Below are positions 1 to 7,470 of a DNA stretch of 64,000 nt, piece by piece; position 1 is the first letter of the stretch, and each line of letters begins with the position of its first letter. The DNA comes from an uncultured beta proteobacterium (lineage in GTDB: Bacteria > Pseudomonadota > Gammaproteobacteria > Burkholderiales > Burkholderiaceae_C), in assembly GCA_903845935.1 (NCBI GenBank), contig CAIMZI010000030.1, forward strand, positions 1 to 64,000, in the 5' to 3' direction. The translations under genes were made by a program, and so were the position numbers. Under the pieces are notes generated by a model that saw nothing but the letters and a program-made list of their open reading frames with translations, ran no database searches and was not told the origin of the DNA.

Positions 1-695
1 GTCTGGTAGCCGTCAGAATGCATGCCCTGCAGGTTGAACATCAGGCTGGATTTGCCCTCTGCGCCGAATTGGCCGGTCTGGTGCTCAAGGCCGATGACAT
101 CGGTATTCCACGATCCAATCGAGCCCATCACGCTGGTGCTCTCTTCGACTTCCAGAATTCTGGATTGCAGATCGATATTGCCGCCAAACGTGGCTTGGCC
201 AATGGTCGCTGCCGAGCCGGGGCTGCGGTCCACGATCGCACCGCCCAGGAATTCATTGGGGAAAAAGACCCACGAGTGGTGGCTCACACCGTTGGTATCG
301 TTGAACGGAATACCGTCAAATCCGATCACCATATTGCTGTCGGACAGGCCGCGCACCGTGACCTTGGCATCGCCCAGGCCAACACCGTTGGGGGTGAAGC
401 TGAATACGCCAGGTGTCATCGACAGAGCCTGCGTGTAGTCGCCGACCGGTGACATGTTGTCGCGAATGGCCTTGTCGCTGACGATGGAGATGGCCGAGCG
501 AGCATCGAGCGAGCTTTGTGATTGCGCAGTCTCGGTTGCCTGCAATGTGACAGGGCCGGAACCGGTCACGACCACCGCGTCGAGCTTGACTTGCGATTGG
601 GCGAAGCAGGGTGCTGCCAGGCACAACAAGGCGACGGCGCGCGATACGTTACGCACGCTGTTGCGAAGGGGGTGGGGTGGTTGAATGGTTTTCAT
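1..695 (-). CDS. TonB-dependent outer-membrane receptor (N-terminal part, cut by window edge)
   Basis: About 231 residues of an open frame run off the left edge. Translation gives a signal peptide (ending near ...PCFAQ), then a TonB-box-like stretch (VKLDAVVVTG) and a plug domain with the usual signs: SAISIVSDKAIRDN, TPGVFSF, VTVRGLSDSN and GFDGIPFND. Such receptors gate active uptake of a ligand across the outer membrane using energy from TonB-ExbB-ExbD. The ligand cannot be read from the plug. The gene is divergent from a complete exbB-exbD-exbD-tonB set, and a Pho box lies upstream, so I infer uptake of a phosphorus compound under phosphate starvation. The ATG at 695 is preferred because a signal peptide follows directly. 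The barrel lies outside the window. Confidence 0.85.
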   Translation of the reverse strand, partial: MKTIQPPHPLRNSVRNVSRAVALLCLAAPCFAQSQVKLDAVVVTGSGPVTLQATETAQSQSSLDARSAISIVSDKAIRDNMSPVGDYTQALSMTPGVFSFTPNGVGLGDAKVTVRGLSDSNMVIGFDGIPFNDTNGVSHHSWVFFPNEFLGGAIVDRSPGSAATIGQATFGGNIDLQSRILEVEESTSVMGSIGSWNTDVIGLEHQTGQFGAEGKSSLMFNLQGMHSDGYQ

Positions 696-763
696 AAGCT
701 ATTTGTGGTGTATATAAAGACGGTGCGCTCCTGCGCTCCGGTTGTGGATATTGCAGACTTCGT

Positions 764-781
764 GTGACGAAGGTGTGAATG
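764..781 (-). promoter_or_regulatory. Pho box upstream of the TonB-dependent receptor
   Basis: On the minus strand the sequence reads CATTCAC-ACCT-TCGTCAC, two PhoB-type 7-mers with the canonical 11-bp period. A CAATAT about 11 bp downstream could be the -10. It lies 69 bp before the receptor ATG. Confidence 0.65.
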
Positions 782-907
782 CCTCTGTCTTGTTGTCTAT
801 ACACAACATTCATGCGTGTGACTTCTAACTGAAATATTCGGCTTCTAAACTAAGTGGCGATAGCGTTTGCCCGTCGGGCATGTGCATTGGAAAATTTTTT
901 GGATGGG

Positions 908-1696
908 ATGTTTGAAGTGACTAAGCATATAAATCGTATGAGGTCTTTGTGCCTTGCTGTCGGTGGATTTCTCTTGTCTGCCGTATCAAGCGCAAGCCAT
1001 GCGCAGACGGCTGTGGTGGCGGCACCTGCCGAGGCCTTGTCTAATCCCTACGGATTGCAAGCGGTCTGGATGCAGGGCGATCTGGTGGCACGCGGGACCT
1101 TGCTGATTCTGGTGCTGATGAGCATGGCCAGTTGGTACGTGATCGTCACCAAATACCTCGAGCAGTCGCGCGTCAACAAGCAGTCGCGTGCCGTGGGCGA
1201 CGACTTCTGGAGCAGTGCCTCGATTCGCCAGAGCGCCGACAAGCTGGAAGCAGAAAGCCCCTACCGCTTTATCACCGACAAGGGTCTGGACAGTGCCAGC
1301 AAGCACCATGGGCTGCTGGGCAGCATCGATTTCAACACATGGGTGACCATGAGCATCCAGCGCGCCATGTCCAATGTGCAAAGCCGTTTGCAAGAAGGTC
1401 TGGCCCTGTTGGCTACCGTAGGTTCGACTGCGCCCTTCGTCGGCCTGTTTGGCACGGTTTGGGGTATTTACAACGCACTGGTGAGCATTGGCATGTCGGG
1501 CCAGGCCAGCATCGACAAGGTGGCAGGTCCGGTGGGCGAGTCGCTGATCATGACTGCCATCGGCCTGGCCGTTGCCGTGCCCGCCGTGCTGGGCTACAAC
1601 TGGCTGGTGCGCCGCAACAAGCTGGCCATGGAAGATATCCAGGCCTTTGGCAACGACCTGCACGCCGTGCTGTTGGCGACTGCAGGCAAGGCCTGA
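908..1696 (+). CDS. exbB: ExbB, proton-channel subunit of the Ton motor
   Basis: A MotA/TolQ/ExbB-family inner-membrane protein of about 262 aa. An extended N-terminus carries a cleavable signal (FLLSAVSSASHAQ), as in many proteobacterial ExbB proteins. A first membrane helix follows (TLLILVLMSMASWYVIVTKY), then a cytoplasmic loop, then the two signature C-terminal helices (ALLATVGSTAPFVGLFGTVW and ESLIMTAIGLAVAVPAVLGY). With ExbD it converts proton-motive force into TonB movement. Starts at 908 or 938 both keep the signal peptide; a GTG at 854 would add residues of no family character. It heads a four-gene operon with short gaps and is divergent from the receptor, suggesting a dedicated Ton system. 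No clear plus-strand Pho box was found here. Confidence 0.92.
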   Translation: MFEVTKHINRMRSLCLAVGGFLLSAVSSASHAQTAVVAAPAEALSNPYGLQAVWMQGDLVARGTLLILVLMSMASWYVIVTKYLEQSRVNKQSRAVGDDFWSSASIRQSADKLEAESPYRFITDKGLDSASKHHGLLGSIDFNTWVTMSIQRAMSNVQSRLQEGLALLATVGSTAPFVGLFGTVWGIYNALVSIGMSGQASIDKVAGPVGESLIMTAIGLAVAVPAVLGYNWLVRRNKLAMEDIQAFGNDLHAVLLATAGKA

Positions 1697-1716
1697 GTCA
1701 CTGAGGCAACACCGAT

Positions 1717-2145
1717 ATGGCAATGAACATGGGCCCGGCCGAGGGCGATGATGCGGTCATGAGCAACATCAACACTACGCCCCTGGTGGATGTGATGCTG
1801 GTGCTGCTGATTATTTTTCTGATCACTATTCCCGCGGTCACCACTTCCATCAAGGTCAGCTTGCCCAAGTTGCGGGTAGAGGCGCGTGAAACCAAACCGG
1901 AAAATATAGTTATTTCGGTAGACAAGGCGGGTCACAGTTTTTGGTACGACACGCAGCTTGCCGGTCGTGATGATCTGGTGCGTCGGCTGAAAAAGATATC
2001 GACTCTACAGCCCCAACCCGAGGTGCAAATTCGGGGCGATATGGACGCGCGTTACGACAGCGTGGGCCGCATCATGTATGCATGCCAGCTGGCCGGCATC
2101 GCCAAGGTTACTTTTATTACGGAACCACCCCCGCTGGGTGGCTAG
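1717..2145 (+). CDS. exbD: ExbD, first copy
   Basis: An ExbD/TolR-family protein of 142 aa with a short cytoplasmic N-terminus, the motif INTTPLVDVMLVLLIIFLI containing the conserved membrane Asp needed for proton coupling, then a periplasmic domain ending in FITEPPPLGG. It partners ExbB in the Ton complex. The start is 20 bp after the exbB stop. It is one of two consecutive exbD genes; such tandem ExbD pairs occur in Ton systems dedicated to particular receptors. Confidence 0.92.
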   Translation: MAMNMGPAEGDDAVMSNINTTPLVDVMLVLLIIFLITIPAVTTSIKVSLPKLRVEARETKPENIVISVDKAGHSFWYDTQLAGRDDLVRRLKKISTLQPQPEVQIRGDMDARYDSVGRIMYACQLAGIAKVTFITEPPPLGG

Positions 2146-2154
2146 GAAACGCAT

Positions 2155-2580
2155 ATGGCCATGATGTCCCCCGCGGGGAATTCGGACGAGATGGAAGTGA
2201 TGATGGACATCAACACCACGCCCTTGATTGACGTGATGTTGGTGTTGCTGGTGATGCTGATTATTACGATCCCCATCCAGTTGCACGCAGTCAAACTGGA
2301 GTTGCCCGTTGGCACGCCACCGGTGAGCCAAGTTAAACCAGACATTATTCAGATTGATATTGACGCCAAGGGTGACGTGCGCTGGCAGGGTGAGGTGTTG
2401 CAGCCGCAGCAGCTTGATGAACACATGCAGCAAAGCGCACAATCTGCGCCGCAACCGGAGGTGCATTTACGCACCGACAAGGATGCCAGCTACGCCGTTT
2501 TTGCCACCGTGCTGGCCAGTTCACGGCGCCTGGGGTTGAACCGTATTGCCGTGGTCGGCAGTGAACAGTTTGTGCAGTAA
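2155..2580 (+). CDS. exbD: ExbD, second copy
   Basis: A second ExbD of 141 aa with its own Asp-containing helix (INTTPLIDVMLVLLVMLIITI) and a periplasmic domain that differs clearly from the first copy, so it is an old duplication rather than a recent repeat. AGGAAA precedes the ATG by a good spacing. It lies 9 bp after the first exbD and 3 bp before tonB. The two ExbD proteins may form a heteromeric motor; that is inference from gene order. Confidence 0.92.
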   Translation: MAMMSPAGNSDEMEVMMDINTTPLIDVMLVLLVMLIITIPIQLHAVKLELPVGTPPVSQVKPDIIQIDIDAKGDVRWQGEVLQPQQLDEHMQQSAQSAPQPEVHLRTDKDASYAVFATVLASSRRLGLNRIAVVGSEQFVQ

Positions 2581-2583
2581 ACC

Positions 2584-3222
2584 ATGTACGCAAGCTATTC
2601 CCCTGGCGTGTCCTCACGCCGTTACCGCGGCATTGCCGTGGCCGTTCTGGTGCATATCGGTTTGGCCTGGTTGTTGATTTCTGGTACTGCCCGCAAGGGC
2701 TTCGATCTGTTGACCAAACCGCTGCAGGCGGTGGTGATTCAGGAAGTGGTGGTAGCGCCGCCACCGCCCCCACCCAAGGTTCTGGTGCCGCCCAAGGCCA
2801 AGTTGACGCCGGTGCAACCGCCGCCGTTTATTCCGACACCCGAAGTAGCCGTAGCCCCTACGCCCACGGCACCGACGGTGGTTGCCACCGTGGTGGCACA
2901 TGAGGCGCCCGCACCACTGCAGGTGCCGGTGGTGGCCGTTGCAGCACCGGCACCGGTGGCTTCGACAAAGGTAGATATGGCCATTGTCTGCCCGACCCAG
3001 GTGGCACCGGAGATGCCAAGGCGCGCCCAAATCGATGGCACCCAGGGCCTTGTCAAGGCGCAGGTCAGAATCGTCGATGGTCTGGTTCGTGATGTTAGTT
3101 TCTTGTCGGGACCGCGCATTTTTTACCCAGCAGTGCGCGCCGCCATGATGCAATACAAGTGCACCCGGGACAGTGGAGAAGTAGTGGCCACGCAGGACTT
3201 TAATTTCAAGCTGCAACCCTGA
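2584..3222 (+). CDS. tonB: TonB energy-transducing protein
   Basis: A protein of 212 aa with a single N-terminal membrane anchor (GIAVAVLVHIGLAWLLISG), a Pro/Val/Ala-rich periplasm-spanning linker at roughly residues 55-125 (APPPPPPKVLVPPK and similar), and a compact C-terminal TonB domain at 130-212 containing VKAQVRIVDGLVRDVSF and the YPAVRAAMMQY helix. Two Cys (near CPTQ and YKCT) may form a disulphide. It closes the exbB-exbD-exbD-tonB operon and should contact the TonB box of the divergent receptor. Confidence 0.88.
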   Translation: MYASYSPGVSSRRYRGIAVAVLVHIGLAWLLISGTARKGFDLLTKPLQAVVIQEVVVAPPPPPPKVLVPPKAKLTPVQPPPFIPTPEVAVAPTPTAPTVVATVVAHEAPAPLQVPVVAVAAPAPVASTKVDMAIVCPTQVAPEMPRRAQIDGTQGLVKAQVRIVDGLVRDVSFLSGPRIFYPAVRAAMMQYKCTRDSGEVVATQDFNFKLQP

Positions 3223-3232
3223 AGCACGTTAG

Positions 3233-3260
3233 GCGGCATGGCCCGAGGCCATGCCGCTTT
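3233..3260. terminator. Intrinsic terminator between tonB and the convergent acid phosphatase
   Basis: A perfect 11-bp stem, GCGGCATGGCC / GGCCATGCCGC, with a 3-nt loop (CGA), followed on the plus strand by CTTTGTCTT. It sits between two convergent genes and may serve both. Confidence 0.75.
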
Positions 3261-3263
3261 GTC

Positions 3264-3965
3264 TTATTTCGCTGCCGCCATCTTGCTTTGCAGTTCCGCC
3301 CGGGCTACTGCCATTTCCTGCTGGTATTGTGGTTTGCTCGCCATCACCGCATGGACGGTGTAGGCAACTAGTTTGCTGGCTTCCACATCGCTGCGAAAGT
3401 GTACGCCGCAGACCAGGCGGTTGTTGGCGTAGTCATCGGCCCGGGCCAGCAAGACGTCGCGCTTTTCAGGAGCCATGTCGATCAGGGTCAGGGCCATCAG
3501 ATAACCGGTGGTCGCATGGCCACTCGGGTAGGAGTCATCGCGGGTCTTGGTGACACAGACCGGATGCAGGCTATGGTCCTGGTTGTAGGGGCGTACACGG
3601 GCAAAGCCTTCCTTGGCCGCAGCGGTGTTAATGCCTTCGTCATTCTTCACGCGTACGCCAAAGGCAGCTGTCAGGGGCAGGGCCTGTGCGTTAAACCAGT
3701 CGCCGAACTGCTGCTGGAAGAGAAAGATCGTTTCATTCTTGTCGTCGGCCATTGCAGCGACCTTTTGTGCTTCGGTGCGTGCGCCTTCATAACGGTGCAA
3801 CTCGGCCAGTTCGGCACGGGTCTTGTCGGACTGCGCATCCGCGGGAGTGGGCAGAATCAGAAAGCTGTGCGTTTCTGCTGCAGCGACAAAAGAGGGATCT
3901 TTGGCGTGGGCGGTAAGGCTGATGCCCAGGCAGATGCAAACAGCGGTAAAGGCAAATTTCTTCAT
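3264..3965 (-). CDS. Secreted class A (PAP2-type) acid phosphatase
   Basis: A 233-aa protein with a signal peptide (MKKFAFTAVCICLGISLTAHA). The bacterial non-specific acid phosphatase signature is complete: KEGFARVRP (KX6RP), SYPSGHATTG (PSGH) and the RLVCGVHFRSDVEA region holding the catalytic His and Asp. Such enzymes strip phosphate from many organic monoesters in the periplasm. The length fits the PhoN/PhoC class (about 230-250 aa). It sits beside another secreted phosphoesterase read divergently. Its own Pho box is doubtful: only a degenerate match at 4016-4033 was seen. Confidence 0.88.
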   Translation of the reverse strand: MKKFAFTAVCICLGISLTAHAKDPSFVAAAETHSFLILPTPADAQSDKTRAELAELHRYEGARTEAQKVAAMADDKNETIFLFQQQFGDWFNAQALPLTAAFGVRVKNDEGINTAAAKEGFARVRPYNQDHSLHPVCVTKTRDDSYPSGHATTGYLMALTLIDMAPEKRDVLLARADDYANNRLVCGVHFRSDVEASKLVAYTVHAVMASKPQYQQEMAVARAELQSKMAAAK

Positions 3966-4030
3966 GGTGACTCAGTATAAAAACGCATAGCATCGCAGGT
4001 TTGAATGTCGGGCCCGTGACAGGGTGTGTG

Positions 4031-4048
4031 CTGTCTTCTGCTTGTCAT
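4031..4048 (+). promoter_or_regulatory. Pho box upstream of the secreted metallophosphoesterase
   Basis: CTGTCTT-CTGC-TTGTCAT: both halves are close to CTGTCAT and repeat at 11 bp. It ends 50 bp before the chosen ATG at 4099, which excludes the longer frame starting at 4024 that would overlap the box. Confidence 0.75.
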
Positions 4049-4098
4049 ATGCAGCTGTTGTACTCGAGGGTTACCATTCGTTGAGCGCACTGATCACC

Positions 4099-5256
4099 AT
4101 GTCCAAAAAATTTCTGTCCAATCTTGCGCTGTGGGGTGTCGCACTCTGCCTGTCGCTGTCCTGTTTGAACGCGCAGGCAGCAGGCAAGGTGAGCGATCCG
4201 GTTGTTCTGCGTTTCTCCACCGTCGGCGATTCGCGCCAGGATCCCAAAGAGGCCGATGCCAGCATGTTGCCGCTGAGCGCGCAGGACAAGATCTGGCTGC
4301 AAAACACCAAGGCCTGGTCGCGCATCATGCGTGGCATCGAGGGCCAGCAGTCCAAGCTGCTGTTTTTCAATGGTGACATGATCATGGGCTATGGACTGGC
4401 TGGACCTACGCCTAGCAATAGCGTGGCCGATGTGGTGGGCTCCGATCTGATGGCCTTTTACCGCCAGTACGGTTTTTGGCGCGGCATGGTGGCGCCGTTG
4501 ATGGAAGCCGGTACCTATGTGGTGCCGGTGCCCGGCAACCATGAGGTGCAATCCAAGCCCAAGGGCAAGACCGCGCAGCCCGAGAATGAGGCCGCCTGGC
4601 GCGCCAATATGGGCGACCTGATTATCGACACCGACCGTTTTCAGAAGATCGTCGGCGCGCAGGCCGAGCACATCAATGTGCAGAACAACGGCGCGCTGGA
4701 TGGTTTGAGCAGCGACCAGAGCCAACTTTCCTACAGCTTTGATGTGGCCGACTCGCACTTCAGCATCATCAACACCGACCCGGTCGGACGCGACAACACC
4801 GCACCCACCGTGTGGCTGACCAAGGATCTGGAGGATGCCAAGGCGCGCGGTGCCAAGCATGTGTTTGTATTTGGCCACAAGCCCGCTTTCTCGTATAACC
4901 TGGGCACCGAAGAAAAGCCCAATCCCGGCATTGCTGGACTTGACAAGTTCACACCAGCACGTGAGGCATTCTGGAGCGTGATCGAGCGCTTTGATGCCAC
5001 CTATTTCTGTGGTCACGAGCACGAGTTCAACATGGTGCAACCGCACGGCGCCGCCTGGCAGGTGCTGGTGGGCAGTGGTGGCTCTCCTTGGGATGCGCAG
5101 CCCGGCGAGGTGACCAAGAATCCGGCCAGCGACCGCTCCTATGCCTGGGCGACGGTCGCGATTCATCAAAGCGGCAAGGTCGATATCGACGCCTACGGAT
5201 TCGATGAAAAGTTTGGTCCCACCAAGCGGTACAAGCATGTGGTGTTGGCGCACTGA
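4099..5256 (+). CDS. Secreted purple-acid-phosphatase-like metallophosphoesterase
   Basis: A 385-aa exported protein with a signal peptide (LALWGVALCLSLSCLNAQAA) and the calcineurin-type metal-binding series in order: GDSR, NGDM, GNHE, FGHKP and CGHEHEF. This predicts a dinuclear metal centre hydrolysing phosphate esters in the periplasm. The start at 4099 puts the ATG directly before the signal peptide and downstream of the Pho box. Substrate class (mono- or diesters, phytate or nucleotides) cannot be read. The next gene, agt, has its own Pho box, so the two are probably separate Pho promoters. Confidence 0.85.
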   Translation: MSKKFLSNLALWGVALCLSLSCLNAQAAGKVSDPVVLRFSTVGDSRQDPKEADASMLPLSAQDKIWLQNTKAWSRIMRGIEGQQSKLLFFNGDMIMGYGLAGPTPSNSVADVVGSDLMAFYRQYGFWRGMVAPLMEAGTYVVPVPGNHEVQSKPKGKTAQPENEAAWRANMGDLIIDTDRFQKIVGAQAEHINVQNNGALDGLSSDQSQLSYSFDVADSHFSIINTDPVGRDNTAPTVWLTKDLEDAKARGAKHVFVFGHKPAFSYNLGTEEKPNPGIAGLDKFTPAREAFWSVIERFDATYFCGHEHEFNMVQPHGAAWQVLVGSGGSPWDAQPGEVTKNPASDRSYAWATVAIHQSGKVDIDAYGFDEKFGPTKRYKHVVLAH

Positions 5257-5258
5257 CA

Positions 5259-5276
5259 CTGTCGTCAAATTGTCAG
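5259..5276 (+). promoter_or_regulatory. Pho box upstream of the agt-like glycosyltransferase
   Basis: CTGTCGT-CAAA-TTGTCAG, 11-bp period, immediately after the stop of the phosphoesterase and 44 bp before the GTG at 5321. TCAAAG or CATCAT downstream are weak -10 candidates. Confidence 0.75.
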
Positions 5277-5320
5277 ATAAGCATCATCAAAGTGTCGTCT
5301 TGGTTCTTTAGCCTTGGGCT

Positions 5321-6601
5321 GTGAAAACCTCAGACGACCTCCTCATCGAATCCTTCGCCGCCAGGCCTGCGAGCCTGCGCATCGCGATCGTGACAGAAAC
5401 CTTTCCACCCGAAGTCAATGGTGTCGCCATGACGCTGGGGCGCATTGTGGAGGGGCTGCTGCAGCGCGGGCACGCCATCCAGGTGGTGCGGCCCAGGCAA
5501 AGCTCCGAAGGCTCCGAGCCACGCGTCGGGCTGGATGAGGTGCTCTCTCCGGGCATACCGGTTCCGACCTATGGTGAGCTGCGCTTTGGCCTGCCCTCCA
5601 AGGGGCGGCTGGCCAAGCTCTGGAACGAACGCCGACCGGACATCGTGCATGTGGTCACTGAAGGACCGCTGGGATGGTCGGCGGTGGCCGCAGCACGCAA
5701 GCTGCATCTGCCCTTGACCAGTTCCTTCCACACCAATTTCCATAGCTACTCCAAGCACTACGGCATGGGGCTGTTCAAGTCGCCGATCGAGAGCTATCTG
5801 CGCAAGCTGCACAACCGAACCCAGGCCACCATGGCGCCCACAAGGGCCATGGTGGAAGAGCTCAAGGGCCGCGGTTATGACAATGTGGCCCTGGTGTCAC
5901 GCGGTGTCGCTATCGAGCAGTTCAAGCCTTCGCGTCGTTCGGCCGAGCTGCGTGCCAGCTGGGGCGTGCAGCCGGACGACCCGGTGGTAATTCTGGTCGG
6001 TCGACTGGCCAAGGAAAAAAATGTCAGTCTGGTGGTGTCTGCGTTCCAAGCGATACAGGCCAGGCTGCCAAGAGCCAAGCTGGTGCTGGTCGGTGACGGG
6101 CCGCTGCGACGGCCCTTGGAAGAGGCCTGTCCCGACGCCCACTTTGCCGGTATCCGCAAGGGCGAAGAATTGGCCGAGCATTACGCGTCGGGCGACCTGT
6201 TCCTGTTCCCCAGCATGACCGAAACCTTTGGCAATGTGGTGCCCGAAGCCCTGGCCAGTGGACTAGCTGTGCTGTCCTATGCCAACGCCGCCGCGCTGGA
6301 ACTGATCTCCAGTAACCAGAACGGCGTGCTGGTTCCCAATGGCGATGAGCTGGGCTTTGTCAACGCCTCGGTTGAATTGGCGCTGGACCTGGCACTCCAG
6401 CAGCATCTGCGCGAACGTGCGCCGCACAGCGTGGCCCACCTGGCCTGGAGCGCGGTGAGCGACAGCTTTGAAGCGGTGCTGCGCGATGTGATGGCGCAGC
6501 ACGGCCAGCCCTTTAGCTCTGTGATAGGTGCGCTGCCGGGGGGCTTACGCCTGCCAGCGCAGCAGAGCCTGGCCCATCCGCACGTGAGTTCCCTGCACTA
6601 G
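5321..6601 (+). CDS. agt: GT4-family glycosyltransferase, Agt-like glycolipid synthase
   Basis: A soluble GT-B fold enzyme of 426 aa. The N-terminal half has RIAIVTETFPPEVNGVAMTL and FHTNFHSYSKHYG; the C-terminal donor half has VGRLAKEKN, LVGDGPLR and the E-x7-E motif in FPSMTETFGNVVPEALASG. This resembles bacterial diacylglycerol glycosyltransferases, including Agt of Agrobacterium, which makes mono-glycosyl- and glucuronosyl-DAG when phosphate is short, and SqdX/MgtA relatives. The Pho box and the presence of plcP and ugd elsewhere in the window support a lipid-remodelling role. The start is GTG; no strong SD was seen. The 3' end overlaps the convergent psd-like gene by 57 bp. A mannosyltransferase for envelope glycans is the main alternative. 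Confidence 0.7.
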   Translation: MKTSDDLLIESFAARPASLRIAIVTETFPPEVNGVAMTLGRIVEGLLQRGHAIQVVRPRQSSEGSEPRVGLDEVLSPGIPVPTYGELRFGLPSKGRLAKLWNERRPDIVHVVTEGPLGWSAVAAARKLHLPLTSSFHTNFHSYSKHYGMGLFKSPIESYLRKLHNRTQATMAPTRAMVEELKGRGYDNVALVSRGVAIEQFKPSRRSAELRASWGVQPDDPVVILVGRLAKEKNVSLVVSAFQAIQARLPRAKLVLVGDGPLRRPLEEACPDAHFAGIRKGEELAEHYASGDLFLFPSMTETFGNVVPEALASGLAVLSYANAAALELISSNQNGVLVPNGDELGFVNASVELALDLALQQHLRERAPHSVAHLAWSAVSDSFEAVLRDVMAQHGQPFSSVIGALPGGLRLPAQQSLAHPHVSSLH

Positions 6602-7426
6602 ACCCTGGCACAGGCTGAAGCCCGCAGGTGCCAGCACGATGACCGTAGAACCATGCTGGAACCAGCCCATCTCCTGACCCTTGGTAAAGCTTGCATCGCA
6701 GGCGATTGCCTTGGCGCCCTGGTAGCCCATGTGAAACAGCACATCCAAAAAGTGCAGCCGGATGCTGGCCACCAGAATCGCTGCCACCGGTACCAGGGCC
6801 ACGCGCTGGCCATTGATGCTGCCGCTGCCGTTGAGCGTGGTGCTGATAAAGGCGCGCTCGTTTTTGCAAAACAGTTTTTCCACACGCTTCAGGGCAATCG
6901 GATTGACGTTCCAGGTGTCACCCGAAAAGTAGCGCACCTTGTCGACCGTGCAGGCATAGGGCGCGTGGAAGCGGTGGTACATATACGAGGTCAGGCGCAG
7001 GGTGACAAACGTGCCGTTGCGCCAGGGCTCCAGATCTTCCTCCTGGCCCAGCAGGTCTTCCAGCGTGTAGGGAAAGCCCTTGGCTTGGAATACCTGCGTG
7101 CCTGCAATCGGGCCGTGCGCGCCGATGATGGCGTCCACCGGGCTACTCATGACGCTGGGGTCCGGGTCAATGCTGCGTGCGCCGTCCTTGAGCTGGCGGG
7201 TGAAGCAGTCGTGCATGCTTTTAAAGTTTTGTTTTTTGGCCTCGCTCAGATCCAGCGCGCTGAAAAATTTCCAGATCCCGATCGAGGCCTTGGCCACCAG
7301 CGGATTTTCTATTTTGCTCAGGCGCCCCACCATCTGCGTCAGCCAGCGCCGCGGCAGGCGGTTGGTCAGCAAAAAGTTCAGGTCCTCGTTGGCCAGGATG
7401 TCGTGTATTTGTTTTCTAAGTGTCAT
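6545..7426 (-). CDS. Phosphatidylserine decarboxylase-family protein
   Basis: A 293-aa protein of the PSD proenzyme family. The HGST motif near the C-terminus (GWFQHGSTVIVLAP) is where self-cleavage produces the pyruvoyl prosthetic group, and a family His region lies in YMYHRFHAPYACTV. Classical PSD turns phosphatidylserine into phosphatidylethanolamine at the membrane. The start at 7426 (MTLRKQIHDIL) is chosen over a frame reaching 7687, which would run far into the divergent aminotransferase. Only 44 bp separate it from that gene, so they probably share a control region. It may be a paralogue with a specialised substrate rather than the housekeeping PSD. Confidence 0.75.
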   Translation of the reverse strand: MTLRKQIHDILANEDLNFLLTNRLPRRWLTQMVGRLSKIENPLVAKASIGIWKFFSALDLSEAKKQNFKSMHDCFTRQLKDGARSIDPDPSVMSSPVDAIIGAHGPIAGTQVFQAKGFPYTLEDLLGQEEDLEPWRNGTFVTLRLTSYMYHRFHAPYACTVDKVRYFSGDTWNVNPIALKRVEKLFCKNERAFISTTLNGSGSINGQRVALVPVAAILVASIRLHFLDVLFHMGYQGAKAIACDASFTKGQEMGWFQHGSTVIVLAPAGFSLCQGLVQGTHVRMGQALLRWQA

Positions 7427-7470
7427 ATCAAAGTTTCTGTAAATCCGTTTTGCATGGAAGGCAATATCCC

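Noticed and set aside
818..835. A second minus-strand Pho-like match (ATTTCAGTTAGAAGTCAC) before the TonB receptor.
   Set aside because: Period is 11 but both halves are poor (4 and 5 of 7) and it is far from the better box at 764-781.
986..1723. Long frames opposite or overlapping real genes (e.g. 986-1723, 4045-5268, 7423-9183, 12289-13629, 28180-29421).
   Set aside because: They run antisense to genes with clear family motifs, lack recognisable domains and show the His/Gln/Arg-rich composition typical of GC-rich shadow frames.
4016..4033. Possible minus-strand Pho box for the acid phosphatase (CAGCACA-CACC-CTGTCAC).
   Set aside because: Only one half matches; it overlaps the good plus-strand box at 4031, so the perfect half may be chance.
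7405..7470. A TGTCATATCAAAGTTTC Pho-like string between the psd-like gene and the aminotransferase.
   Set aside because: The second half fits poorly, and the first overlaps the ATG of the psd-like gene, so it is not in a sensible promoter position.
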